Positions 20,080 to 27,870 of a stretch of DNA of 32,022 nucleotides are shown here, one piece after another. A program made the translations under genes and the position numbers. Every line of letters starts with the position of its first letter. Within the stretch, counting starts at the first letter, position 1. The notes under the pieces were generated by a model. It was not told the DNA's origin. It saw only the letters and a list, made by a program, of their open reading frames with translations, and did not search any database. Source of the stretch: a virus; IMG/VR virus record IMGVR_UViG_3300042503_001307, positions 1 to 32,022 of that record. The stretch is one strand, 5' to 3'.

Positions 20080-21417
20080 GTAAATTATAGGTTGAATTGT
20101 TGGAAAATTAGCTGCAATATACTGACCAATAGTCACATTTGTTGTATCTACTACAGTAGTATTTACTGAAATCGTTCCGCCCATATTTGGTGTTGATAAT
20201 GATTCGTAATAAAATGTTGATGGTATATCTGCTGTTACATTTAATGTAATATATGAATTTTTTTCACCAGGACTACCATTTACCGTATAAAAATTAGTTA
20301 ATAAATTTTCTAGATCTGTGTTTCCCTGTACTTTAGTAAATACTAATTGTTCTCCAATGTTATTAGACTTATTACTAAAATGTCCTTGATAGAATAAATA
20401 TACAGTTCCTACAACTAATGTTATATTAGGAGATCTTTGTCCATTAACATAGAATTTTTTAACAGAAGAAGCTGTTTCTGTTTTTACATCTACTAAAGTA
20501 TTGTACGATACGCCATTTGAAGGAAGAATACTATCTGTAACACCATCACATGGAATGTTTGCTGACCAGTTTACTATTAAATTTGGATCATTTTCATTAT
20601 ATCGTCTTAAATATGCTTGTAGCTCGTTTTGATAATCAAAACAATTTAAATAAATTCCATTTTTATTATAAAGTTTTGCAGATCCATTAATATTTTTATC
20701 TACATTTAATAGCTCTACAGTTCCTCTACCTCTAGAATAAATTTCTAGTGTTGTTAATTTTCCAATTCTATTTTCAGAAATAATAGAATCTTTTAAAAAT
20801 ATTATTTCTTCACCATCACTCGTTTCTTCTACTTTTTCTACTCTAAATCTATCAACATTTTGAGTAATACCAGAGTATAAAATTTGTATTAAATCATCTT
20901 CATATAAACCCAATTTTTTTATTGATTCTGCATTAGTTACAGATTTTATAATATTTGCAGTATCTCCAGTAAATCCTGAATTTAATGATAATTGTAAAGA
21001 ATCAACAAAATATTCTTTTTCATATCTAAATTCTCCAGTATTTAATTTTGTTGCGCTAATTTTTGTAGCAAAAATAATATTATCACCAGTAGAACCATCA
21101 TACTGATAAATACCGTCTAAATTAGATGTTATTCCGTCTTGTTCTTTTACATAATAACTATCGGAAATTGAAAATGTATTTCCATTTGTTATTCCTTGTA
21201 AAAAAAAATTTAAATATTCTAAATCATCATATGAATTAGTTTCTGTATAATCAATAATTAATTTATTAAAAGAATCGTAAAAATAAATTAATGGATTTGA
21301 ATTTATTTGTTTACCTGATAATGTAAAGTCTCCATAAGAGCTTATTATATTGATTCCATAAGAATCTAAACTCTTTACGAGAGTAGTATATGAATCTTTT
21401 TCGTAATAATCTGCCAT
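20071..21417 (-). CDS. Large virion-like protein, 448 aa
   Basis: The product starts MADYYEKDSYTTLVKSLDSY. It is beta-rich and polar, with many tyrosine, serine and asparagine residues. Near the C-terminus TADIPSTFYYESLSTPNMGG resembles a repeated motif of marine phage structural proteins (yyY...P.MGG.I). One extra feature is GRGTVELLNVDKN in the middle. The start overlaps the preceding stop by one base (TAATG), so it is co-transcribed with the 22478 gene. A fibre, neck or baseplate-associated role is likely by composition only. Confidence 0.72.
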   Translation of the reverse strand: MADYYEKDSYTTLVKSLDSYGINIISSYGDFTLSGKQINSNPLIYFYDSFNKLIIDYTETNSYDDLEYLNFFLQGITNGNTFSISDSYYVKEQDGITSNLDGIYQYDGSTGDNIIFATKISATKLNTGEFRYEKEYFVDSLQLSLNSGFTGDTANIIKSVTNAESIKKLGLYEDDLIQILYSGITQNVDRFRVEKVEETSDGEEIIFLKDSIISENRIGKLTTLEIYSRGRGTVELLNVDKNINGSAKLYNKNGIYLNCFDYQNELQAYLRRYNENDPNLIVNWSANIPCDGVTDSILPSNGVSYNTLVDVKTETASSVKKFYVNGQRSPNITLVVGTVYLFYQGHFSNKSNNIGEQLVFTKVQGNTDLENLLTNFYTVNGSPGEKNSYITLNVTADIPSTFYYESLSTPNMGGTISVNTTVVDTTNVTIGQYIAANFPTIQPIIYLS

Positions 21418-22478
21418 TATCTAGCTATAAAATATAAACTTTGTGCTATTGTTCCTGTTGAACCACTACTCTTAGCAAATAATTTATTAGTATTTGAAAT
21501 TTCTAAAAATATTTCATCTCCCTGAGCTAGAGGATAGCCATTAGTAAAACCTGATGATTCCCCAATAAATAAAAATTGAGTATTAGAGGCAAGAGATTTA
21601 ATATTAACTCCGCGCTGGCATGTAAATCCTGGACTAAACTGAACAATAGATTGAGTTAAGCCTAATAATCCACTTATAAACGATGTTGGTAAGGTAAAGG
21701 TATCTACTTTAACCTTAGCAGTACCGTCAGTTAAAAGAGTTTCAATTGTTGGAATATGAGCAGCAAAAGAGGCTCCAGAAATTCCAGAATTTTTTATAGT
21801 ATTAAGAAGTGATTCTAAAGTTACTCCAGTTATACTTACAGGAGAACCAGTCGAACCTTGTATGAATAGAGCAGTGGCGTTAGAGTTTGTTACGCCAACA
21901 GTAGAACTAATATTTGCTGTCAATGAAATTGGAGCACCTAATACTTGAACCATTAAGGCATTAGATCCCCCACCATTAGTTATCCCGGCCAGTAAATTGG
22001 TGCTAGGATCAAATAAACGAACATAAGTTCCACTAGTAGCACCATCTGGACCAACACCAATAGCCTTTATCTTGTAATTTCCGCTTGTTAAATTAGTAGA
22101 AAAAGCTTGTGTATCAGTATAAATGCTAGGTAATAATGTATTTCCTGCATTGTCTTGTGTAATGACTGCATTATTGAAACCAGTACCATTTACTTTTAGT
22201 GCAGTTGTGCTATAATTCACTACCTGAATGGATCCTGCTGTTCCTCCACCAGTTACTGTAGCTCTGGTATTTAATGTAACACCAGTAGATGCTAAGTATG
22301 TTGGTAATGGGCTGCTAGATGAAACTCTGGTAGCATCTGATGTTCCTCCAAATACAACTTTAGTCAATTGAACATGCGAAGTAGCACCATAAATATCAAT
22401 GACAAAATCAGTTGCAATAGTGGCGGTAAGACCACCAGCAATACCTACATTCAAATTGGGATCAGTATTATCAGGCAT
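21417..22478 (-). CDS. Beta-rich virion-like protein, 353 aa
   Basis: The product starts MPDNTDPNLNVGIAGGLTAT. It is threonine/serine/glycine-rich with repeated short strands (SGNYKIKAIGVGPDGATSGT; SITGVTLESLLNTIKNSG) and ends in FIAR. This composition is typical of tail-fibre, whisker or decoration proteins. GGAGAAAAA precedes the ATG. It diverges from gp33, with about 40 bases between the two starts, and is followed directly by the 448-residue gene. Confidence 0.72.
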   Translation of the reverse strand: MPDNTDPNLNVGIAGGLTATIATDFVIDIYGATSHVQLTKVVFGGTSDATRVSSSSPLPTYLASTGVTLNTRATVTGGGTAGSIQVVNYSTTALKVNGTGFNNAVITQDNAGNTLLPSIYTDTQAFSTNLTSGNYKIKAIGVGPDGATSGTYVRLFDPSTNLLAGITNGGGSNALMVQVLGAPISLTANISSTVGVTNSNATALFIQGSTGSPVSITGVTLESLLNTIKNSGISGASFAAHIPTIETLLTDGTAKVKVDTFTLPTSFISGLLGLTQSIVQFSPGFTCQRGVNIKSLASNTQFLFIGESSGFTNGYPLAQGDEIFLEISNTNKLFAKSSGSTGTIAQSLYFIAR

Positions 22479-22516
22479 TTTTTCTCCAAATTACACTACT
22501 ATATAGGGTATTCATT

Positions 22517-22741
22517 ATGCTTATAGAACCAACATTTAAAAACGAATTTTCACGACTTGTAATAGAACATGTTTCAAAAACAAATTGTACATATATGGAT
22601 GCAATTTTAAAATTTTGCGTAGATTACGAGGTTGAACCAGAAGGAGCCGCAAAATTACTCACAAAACCAATAATCGAAAAACTAGTCGAAGAGGGAAGAG
22701 ATCTGCATCTATTGCCTAAAAAGGCCAAACTTCCCTTTTGA
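22517..22741 (+). CDS. 33: gp33-like late transcription coactivator, 74 aa
   Basis: In T4, gp33 joins host RNA polymerase to the gp45 sliding clamp and is needed for late transcription together with gp55. The product starts MLIEPTFKNEFSRLVIEHVS; CTYMDAILKFCVDYEVEPEG and AAKLLTKPIIEKLVEEGRDL match the pattern of gp33 in marine T4-like phages (YMDAIL...C...EPE...L...P...K). It is shorter than T4 gp33 (about 112 residues) as in those relatives, and it lies next to gp32 as there. The C-terminal LHLLPKKAKLPF may be the clamp-binding tail. The gp32 promoter overlaps its last bases. Confidence 0.78.
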   Translation: MLIEPTFKNEFSRLVIEHVSKTNCTYMDAILKFCVDYEVEPEGAAKLLTKPIIEKLVEEGRDLHLLPKKAKLPF

Positions 22742-22792
22742 CTAAACACCAATCTTTGGTATACTACACCATCGGCCAAGGGAGTTCCTTGG
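22738..22792 (+). promoter_or_regulatory. gp32 promoter and leader hairpin
   Basis: TTGACT (22738-22743), 16-base spacer, TATACT (22760-22765), identical boxes to the 3767-3794 promoter. A few bases after the predicted start (near 22772) comes CCAAGG-gagtt-CCTTGG (22776-22792), then AAGGAG and the ATG at 22812. In T4, gp32 represses its own translation at a leader structure, so this hairpin could have that role. Confidence 0.78.
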
Positions 22793-22811
22793 GTTAATAT
22801 AAGGAGACTAT

Positions 22812-23684
22812 ATGTCATTTAGCGATTTTAAGAAGCGTTCGAAGTCAAGCATTGAAGATCTAACCAAGAAGATCGAAGACCTAAACAAGACTGCCGATTA
22901 CAAGGATGATCGGTTCTGGCGACCGGAAGTTGATAAGGCTGGCAATGGCTATGCCGTTATTCGCTTCCTGCCTGCGTGTGAAGGTGAAGATGTTCCGTGG
23001 GCCAAGGTCTACTCACACGGCTTTCAGGGCAAGGGTGGCTGGCTAATCGATAACTGCCCGACCACCATCGGCCAGAAGTGTCCGATCTGCGAAGCCAACA
23101 GTGAACTCTGGAATAGCGGAGTTGAGAAGGATAAGGATCTTGCTCGTACCCGTAAGCGTAAGCTAACCTATATCAGCAACATTCTGGTTGTTAGCGATCC
23201 CTCCAACCCCCAGAACGAAGGTAAGGTGTTCCTCTTCAAGTACGGGACTAAGATCTTCCAGAAGGTCCAGGAGGCCATGCAGCCTCAGTTCAAAGACGAA
23301 GAAGCCATCAACCCATTCGACTTCTGGAAGGGTGCTAACTTCAAGCTAAAGATTCGTAAGGTTGCTGGTTACACCAACTACGATAAGTCTGAGTTTGATG
23401 GTGCTAGCGAACTCTACAAGGGCGATGATGAGAAGCTAGAAAAGCTCTGGAAGACTCTTTACAAGCTTCAGGACTTTGTTGCTCCTGGTGAGTTCAAGTC
23501 ATATGACGAACTCAAGAAGAAGCTCAATGATGTTCTCGGTGGCGACATTCGCAGCGTTGCCCCTGCCGCAAAGAGAGCGGAAGATGAGGACGATGTTGAG
23601 GCTGCTGCTGCTCGTAAGGCTCCAAAGCCTGACGAGGATGAAGATGCGCTTGAGTACTTCAAGCGACTGGCTAAAGAAGACTAA
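22812..23684 (+). CDS. 32: Single-stranded DNA-binding protein gp32
   Basis: gp32 coats single-stranded DNA during replication, recombination and repair. The 290-residue protein (T4: 301) starts MSFSDFKKRSKSSIEDLTKK with a KKRSKSS basic motif needed for cooperative binding, an OB-fold core (RFLPACEGEDVPWAKVYSHG), a zinc site with H69, C82, C90 and C93, and an acidic C-terminus (EDEDDVEAAA...DEDEDALEYF) that recruits partner proteins. AAGGAG precedes the ATG. Unlike the late genes it is G+C-rich and uses many GTT, AAG and CTG/CTA codons, fitting high early or middle expression. A terminator follows at 23708-23735. Confidence 0.97.
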   Translation: MSFSDFKKRSKSSIEDLTKKIEDLNKTADYKDDRFWRPEVDKAGNGYAVIRFLPACEGEDVPWAKVYSHGFQGKGGWLIDNCPTTIGQKCPICEANSELWNSGVEKDKDLARTRKRKLTYISNILVVSDPSNPQNEGKVFLFKYGTKIFQKVQEAMQPQFKDEEAINPFDFWKGANFKLKIRKVAGYTNYDKSEFDGASELYKGDDEKLEKLWKTLYKLQDFVAPGEFKSYDELKKKLNDVLGGDIRSVAPAAKRAEDEDDVEAAAARKAPKPDEDEDALEYFKRLAKED

Positions 23685-23705
23685 TATTTTTTTAAATATT
23701 AGATA

Positions 23706-24380
23706 TTAAGTCCTCCACTCAGGAGGACTTTTTATTTCATCCATAAAATATTTTAAATCAGAAATATGGCCGCTATTTACATCTATTATACCACCGTCAT
23801 CAAAATCCATAACAGTTCCTGCCATAGTATTTAATCGTGTATCAAAATCAGAAACACCACTAGATTCCGTTTGCATCTTTTCTATAGAATCTATTCTTTC
23901 TATTATTACATCTTTTTGTACATTAGTTAAAGCTTGTGTTTCATTTAATATTGTGGATAATTCATTTGCTTCTGTATTATCTTTTACCACATCAGATAAC
24001 ATAAAATTTTCAGAGTTTTCTTCTGCTTGTTTTTGCTCTGGTATATCATTTTCATTGTTTGGAGTCAATGAATCTGTCGGAAAACTAACTGGCTTAAGAG
24101 TTTGTTTGTTTGTTAAATTTTCTGATGATGGTCCTTCTGGACTTTTTTCTTTTTCGGTACTTTGATTAGAATTTTCTTCTGGTAAAGAATCTTTTTTTTC
24201 TGGTATTGTTATTGATTCTTTTTCTTGAACAATTTCGATAGATGAATTTTTTTCATCATCATCAATAATAGAAGAGTAATTTGCCGATGAAAAAACTTCT
24301 TTTTTTTCATCCATCATTTCAGTAGAACGATTATCTTTTGGTGTTTCTTCTTCGTTAGAAAACATTTCTGTTTCTGGCAT
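23706..24380 (-). CDS. Acidic low-complexity protein, 224 aa
   Basis: The product starts MPETEMFSNEEETPKDNRST. It is rich in Glu, Ser, Asn and Pro and predicted to be largely disordered up to about residue 120, then helical (LNETQALTNVQKDVIIERID), ending with DVNSGHISDLKYFMDEIKSP. The start overlaps the 24355-24501 frame. Its stop codon lies in the gp32 terminator hairpin. It follows the gp26-like genes on the same strand, so a tail-assembly role is possible; no homology was recognised. Confidence 0.7.
   Translation of the reverse strand: MPETEMFSNEEETPKDNRSTEMMDEKKEVFSSANYSSIIDDDEKNSSIEIVQEKESITIPEKKDSLPEENSNQSTEKEKSPEGPSSENLTNKQTLKPVSFPTDSLTPNNENDIPEQKQAEENSENFMLSDVVKDNTEANELSTILNETQALTNVQKDVIIERIDSIEKMQTESSGVSDFDTRLNTMAGTVMDFDDGGIIDVNSGHISDLKYFMDEIKSPPEWRT
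23708..23735 (+). terminator. gp32 terminator
   Basis: AAGTCCTCC-actca-GGAGGACTT (23708-23730) followed by T3 after the stem's own TT, giving a run of five T. It also contains the stop codon of the leftward 24380-23706 gene. Confidence 0.88.
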
Positions 24381-24501
24381 TTTCTGCGTCCTCTTCTAAT
24401 TTATTTTTATACTGATTGAAATAAATATCTCTTTCCCACGGAAACATACTTTCAAGTTCATCTACAGAAAGAATTTTATTAGAACATAAAAAGAAATTCA
24501 T
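24355..24501 (-). CDS. Small tail-assembly-like protein (gp51-type), 48 aa from ATG or longer by frameshift
   Basis: From ATG at 24501 the frame reads MNFFLCSNKILSVDELESMF, then PWERDIYFNQYKNKLEED. The pattern L-x-E-L-x-x-M-x-P-[WY]-E-R-x-[IY] with a charged helix is familiar from short proteins that follow gp26 in T4-like phages, sometimes labelled gp51. The frame extends upstream of the ATG to just after gp26 (YFNLNHIDLLVYYK) without a start codon, so it might be expressed by a -1 frameshift on T7 (24543-24549). It overlaps the next gene by 26 bases. Confidence 0.6.
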   Translation of the reverse strand: MNFFLCSNKILSVDELESMFPWERDIYFNQYKNKLEEDAENARNRNVF

Positions 24502-24530
24502 CTTGTAATAAACTAATAAATCTATATGAT

Positions 24531-25217
24531 TTAAATTAAAGTAAAAAAATTAAGTACTCCGTCCAATCTGAGTGTTCTTTCTACTCCATCTGCTGTGATG
24601 TATTTTACATCTGCACAAACTTTAGGTAAATCATTAATAAATTTTTTTATTTCATTGTATTCTTTTTTAGTAAATAAAGAAAAAATTTCTTCTATATCAG
24701 AACTACTCAAATCTTCAAAGTTATAAATTGAATGTTCTTTTTGAATTTGTGATATCGAACATTTTATAAAATGATCCATATCAAATTTTCCATCTATTAA
24801 AAGTATTTTAACTATAGTTGGAGATTCAAATTTTATTTTTAAATTATCATCTAATTGCAATTCGAAGGATGTTTTACCCTCTTTTAAAAATAAATTAGAT
24901 AAATCTAAACTAGTTCTAATTTTTTCTTGTGTTATAGGACATGTAAAATTAGTTTTTACAATTTCACCTATTGATTTTGATCTGAGTGAACAAAAAAGAT
25001 ATTCCATATCTTGTAATGTTATTTTTTCTTTATTAATACCATCAAAACATTTTTCAATCAATTCTAAAACATTTTTAATTATCAGAGATGAATTTTTTTC
25101 TTCTTTTATAATTAATAAAGATTTTTCATCAGAGACTAAAAATGGTCTAAAATAAATTTTTTCTCCAGTTGAAGGTAAAACGGTTTGATACTTTGGATAT
25201 GATCTTTGAAATTTCAT
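24531..25217 (-). CDS. 26: gp26-like baseplate hub assembly protein, 228 aa
   Basis: In T4, gp26 is a baseplate hub component or assembly factor. The product starts MKFQRSYPKYQTVLPSTGEK and continues IYFRPFLVSDEKSLLIIKEE; LEDMEYLFCSLRSKSIGEIV-like and TNFTCPITQEKIRTSLDL segments give the conserved sequence of the family (LPSTG, YRPFLVKEEK, LPxFDIEYLFLxLRAKSVGE, CP). Length fits T4 gp26 (208). No clear Shine-Dalgarno site. It follows the gp19-family gene on the same strand. Confidence 0.85.
   Translation of the reverse strand: MKFQRSYPKYQTVLPSTGEKIYFRPFLVSDEKSLLIIKEEKNSSLIIKNVLELIEKCFDGINKEKITLQDMEYLFCSLRSKSIGEIVKTNFTCPITQEKIRTSLDLSNLFLKEGKTSFELQLDDNLKIKFESPTIVKILLIDGKFDMDHFIKCSISQIQKEHSIYNFEDLSSSDIEEIFSLFTKKEYNEIKKFINDLPKVCADVKYITADGVERTLRLDGVLNFFTLI
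24543..24549 (-). other. Candidate -1 frameshift site (T7) at the end of gp26
   Basis: Read leftwards, AAT TTT TTT ACT near the end of gp26 contains seven T residues, a slippery sequence for -1 shifting. A -1 shift bypasses the stop three codons later and enters the gp51-like frame. No pseudoknot or strong downstream stem was found. Confidence 0.4.
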
Positions 25218-25243
25218 AGTTTAAATCTTAAATATATTTGATA

Positions 25244-25879
25244 TTAAAATTCGGGCTGTGTTTGAAGTGCTGGGGATTGTTGCGCGTTAATACCAACTCC
25301 AGTTGGTATTGTAAATTCATATGATCTAAAAACAAAAAATACATCAAACTTTGCTGGTTCTCCTGTTTTAGCACTCATTGTGATTGGATTTAATTTTATA
25401 GGATATGCTTCTCTAAATGTAAATAGCCCTCTAGCATTCCCATTCATATCTAAACATTCTACTTCTACTAATCCAGGTCTTGCATAATCGTTATATGATC
25501 TAGCAAATGAAATACTAGAATTTGGAAATGGTATTAATCCATCTTGTACTATAAGATTCATCCAATTTTCTATTTTAGAATATGTTGACCAATTTTGTTC
25601 TATTGGAAATGTTATAAGAAGATTTGATTGATATTGGGTAATTGACCGTGAAAATCCAGTATCATTATACGATTGTGCAATTGGTATACTTCTCCCCAAT
25701 CCTGTACTACCAATTCTATCCGTAACAACATCTATTTGTCTTCCGCCAAATGATACTTCCAATGCAGTCATTGTATTTGTTCCACTAGGAGTATATACAA
25801 TGACATTAAATCTATTGGATCTTTGAATTCCTCCAGAATTTATTATTAATGATCTAATTGTGTCTATAGAATTGCTCAT
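25244..25879 (-). CDS. 19: gp19-family tail tube or tube-initiator protein, 211 aa
   Basis: Proteins of this fold build the tail tube of contractile phages. The product starts MSNSIDTIRSLIINSGGIQR, then SNRFNVIVYTPSG, the strand-loop pattern FSRSITQYQSNLLITFPIEQ, IENWMNLIVQDGL and a C-terminal AYPIKLNPITMSAKTGEPAK...FRSYEF, which fits the gp19 family (RF.V...P, F...I..W, YP..I.PI.LS, V.F.Y). The size is above the 163 residues of T4 gp19, so it may be the related tube initiator of the baseplate (gp54). The start overlaps gp4 as ATGA. Confidence 0.75.
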   Translation of the reverse strand: MSNSIDTIRSLIINSGGIQRSNRFNVIVYTPSGTNTMTALEVSFGGRQIDVVTDRIGSTGLGRSIPIAQSYNDTGFSRSITQYQSNLLITFPIEQNWSTYSKIENWMNLIVQDGLIPFPNSSISFARSYNDYARPGLVEVECLDMNGNARGLFTFREAYPIKLNPITMSAKTGEPAKFDVFFVFRSYEFTIPTGVGINAQQSPALQTQPEF

Positions 25880-26304
25880 CTGAATAAATTTTTTTCTGTT
25901 AGTATTTTAAAATTCCAACTGTTATTCTCGCAAAGATTTTTAGCTGCTTTCCATTTAGCATCATTTACTAAAAATGTTTTCATTTCATTTTTATATGATT
26001 TAGTTTTAATATTTTTTGGAGCTTCTGTTTGTTTTTCTGGTTTTACTTCAACAATTAAAGTTTTTTCTTTTCCATTTTTTTCTTTAAGAAGAACTAAAAA
26101 ATCAGGATAGTAATTGTGTTTTTTATTATCAACAGGAGATATGTAAGGTATTTTTATACATTCGTAACACCACTTAATTATATTTTCTTGTGAATCAAAA
26201 TACTTGCATAATTTTCTTTCCCACAAAGATTTGCAAAAAATTTTATCCAAATTACCAACATATTTTTTTATGTTTTGTGGAGTAAATTTTGTCTTATATG
26301 CCAT
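25876..26304 (-). CDS. 4: gp4 head-completion nuclease, 142 aa
   Basis: T4 gp4 (also called gp50/65) completes the packaged head before tail joining; the fold is that of a PD-(D/E)xK nuclease. The product starts MAYKTKFTPQNIKKYVGNLD, then FCKSLWERKLCKYFD, the catalytic HNYYPDFLV (D68) and IVEVKPEKQT (E86, K88), and ends with NDAKWKAAKNLCENNSWNFK and ILTEKNL, all hallmarks of the family. AATATATA ends five bases before the ATG on this strand. It is followed by and overlaps the gp19-family gene. Confidence 0.93.
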   Translation of the reverse strand: MAYKTKFTPQNIKKYVGNLDKIFCKSLWERKLCKYFDSQENIIKWCYECIKIPYISPVDNKKHNYYPDFLVLLKEKNGKEKTLIVEVKPEKQTEAPKNIKTKSYKNEMKTFLVNDAKWKAAKNLCENNSWNFKILTEKNLFR

Positions 26305-26329
26305 GTAAATATATATTAAAGAAAAAAAA

Positions 26330-27118
26330 ATGGCAAATTTTGTATATCCACAAGACGATTTAACAGAAATACCATATTGGTTAATATTCCATCATGCACC
26401 ATATAGTGTTTTAGCAAAAGAAAGAACTAGAGATGCTATAGTTTCTAGGTCTGATGGATATATTCAACTTCCTCTACCGCAAGAACTTTTAATTAAAACT
26501 GAACACGAATATAATGCAACGGCAGGTACTGTTGGTGGAAATCAATTATCAAAAGCAAATGAATTAAATACAGTTGGAGGAAGACCAGCATTATATAAAA
26601 AGTTCTTTGTTGATAGAGCATTATATTCTTTAGAAAAGGCAGCTACTACTTCAACATATAGACGATTTGGAAATACAAACGAATTAACATTAGTAAATGA
26701 AGCTAGAAGAGTTTTTATATTTGAATATGTTTTAGTTCCTAGAAGCTTACTTGAGTCTAGAACTATAACTGATATGTGTAATTATTTTAGAACAAATTCC
26801 TATCCTGCGGCGACTTCAACACCCGAAAGAACATTTCCCCCAGATTTATGGAGAGTGGCAGTAGCAGGAGAAGGATCAACTGAATTTTTAAGTGCTTCTT
26901 GGCTCTCAGATCCATTAGTTTGTGTACTTAGATCTGTACATATAAATAAAAGTCCAATACCACAAGATGTTCCTAGATTTTTTGAAGATGGTGGGCCAAT
27001 GGTCACTGCTTTAACTTTGGTGTTTCAAGAACATGAAACAGGTACAAATAAAGGTGGAAGAATATTGAGTAAATCTGAATTAGCAGCTGATGCTTTAGAA
27101 TCATCAACTGATATTTAA
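26330..27118 (+). CDS. 48: gp48/gp54-like baseplate tail tube cap or initiator, 262 aa
   Basis: These proteins join the baseplate hub to the first tube ring. The product starts MANFVYPQDDLTEIPYWLIF; the IQLPLPQELLIKTEHEYN segment and the C-terminal GGPMVTALTLVFQEHETG (a strand shared with tube-like proteins) follow the plan of gp48 and gp54 in T4-like marine phages. Between lie helices and a proline-rich loop. Family assignment rests on these patterns and the position next to gp4, gp19-like and the hub genes. It is the first of five rightward baseplate genes. Confidence 0.65.
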   Translation: MANFVYPQDDLTEIPYWLIFHHAPYSVLAKERTRDAIVSRSDGYIQLPLPQELLIKTEHEYNATAGTVGGNQLSKANELNTVGGRPALYKKFFVDRALYSLEKAATTSTYRRFGNTNELTLVNEARRVFIFEYVLVPRSLLESRTITDMCNYFRTNSYPAATSTPERTFPPDLWRVAVAGEGSTEFLSASWLSDPLVCVLRSVHINKSPIPQDVPRFFEDGGPMVTALTLVFQEHETGTNKGGRILSKSELAADALESSTDI

Positions 27119-27126
27119 GGAAAGTA

Positions 27127-27870
27127 ATGTTTAATAATTTTAATAAAATTTCATATAATTTTCAAGGAAAAGAATTAAAAATGTTTAATTTTTCTAATGG
27201 GTATTCTATAGAAAAATTTAAAAATAATATTTTTTCTAAAAAATTAAATTATGATTTATTATTAGATAAAATATCAATAGAAAATTATTCTGACTTTAAA
27301 TATTATTATGTACCATTTTATTGTGGAGAAATAATAAATCCATTTTTAGAATTTCCTAAATCCCAAAAGGATGTTGAAGAGGAAATAGATTCTTATAAGG
27401 CTATTTTTTATAGTGGAATTTCTGGTTCATCTTTTTCTTCTGGAGACTTAATTGCAGCAGCCACAGCAGGATTTTGTGCAGGTTTTGATGTGTCTCAAAA
27501 TTTTGGTTACATAATCGATAAACAAGAAAATTTAAATAAATTAAAAGCCTTTGTAGTTGGTTCTTTAGGAACTGGAATTAACTATGTTTTTAGAAAAGAA
27601 GATAACCAGTGGAATCAAAAATATTCCTTTGAATTAAAACTAGTAGAAAATTTTTCTGATTCAGTTGAATATTTTATTAATAATGGTATAGAAGAAAAAA
27701 ATAATGAAAGTAAATTAAATGAATATTATGATTTTAAAAATGGTATTTCTGGTATAAATAGTTTGTTCATATCGAGTCAAGAAACATATAAACAAAATAA
27801 AGAAATATTATATTTTATTGATTCTTTTTCTTTAACAAATTTTGAGAATGAAATAAATGGCAGTAGCTGA
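27127..27870 (+). CDS. Hypothetical baseplate-cluster protein, 247 aa
   Basis: The product starts MFNNFNKISYNFQGKELKMF. AAGGAAAGTA precedes the ATG. It is asparagine/lysine/phenylalanine-rich with a hydrophobic glycine/serine segment (YSGISGSSFSSGDLIAAATA), and two FINNGIEEKNNESKLNEYYD-like helical parts. Position between the tube cap and the hub suggests a baseplate protein, for instance a gp53-like wedge subunit, but the sequence does not prove this. The 3' end overlaps the next gene by 14 bases. Confidence 0.7.
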   Translation: MFNNFNKISYNFQGKELKMFNFSNGYSIEKFKNNIFSKKLNYDLLLDKISIENYSDFKYYYVPFYCGEIINPFLEFPKSQKDVEEEIDSYKAIFYSGISGSSFSSGDLIAAATAGFCAGFDVSQNFGYIIDKQENLNKLKAFVVGSLGTGINYVFRKEDNQWNQKYSFELKLVENFSDSVEYFINNGIEEKNNESKLNEYYDFKNGISGINSLFISSQETYKQNKEILYFIDSFSLTNFENEINGSS

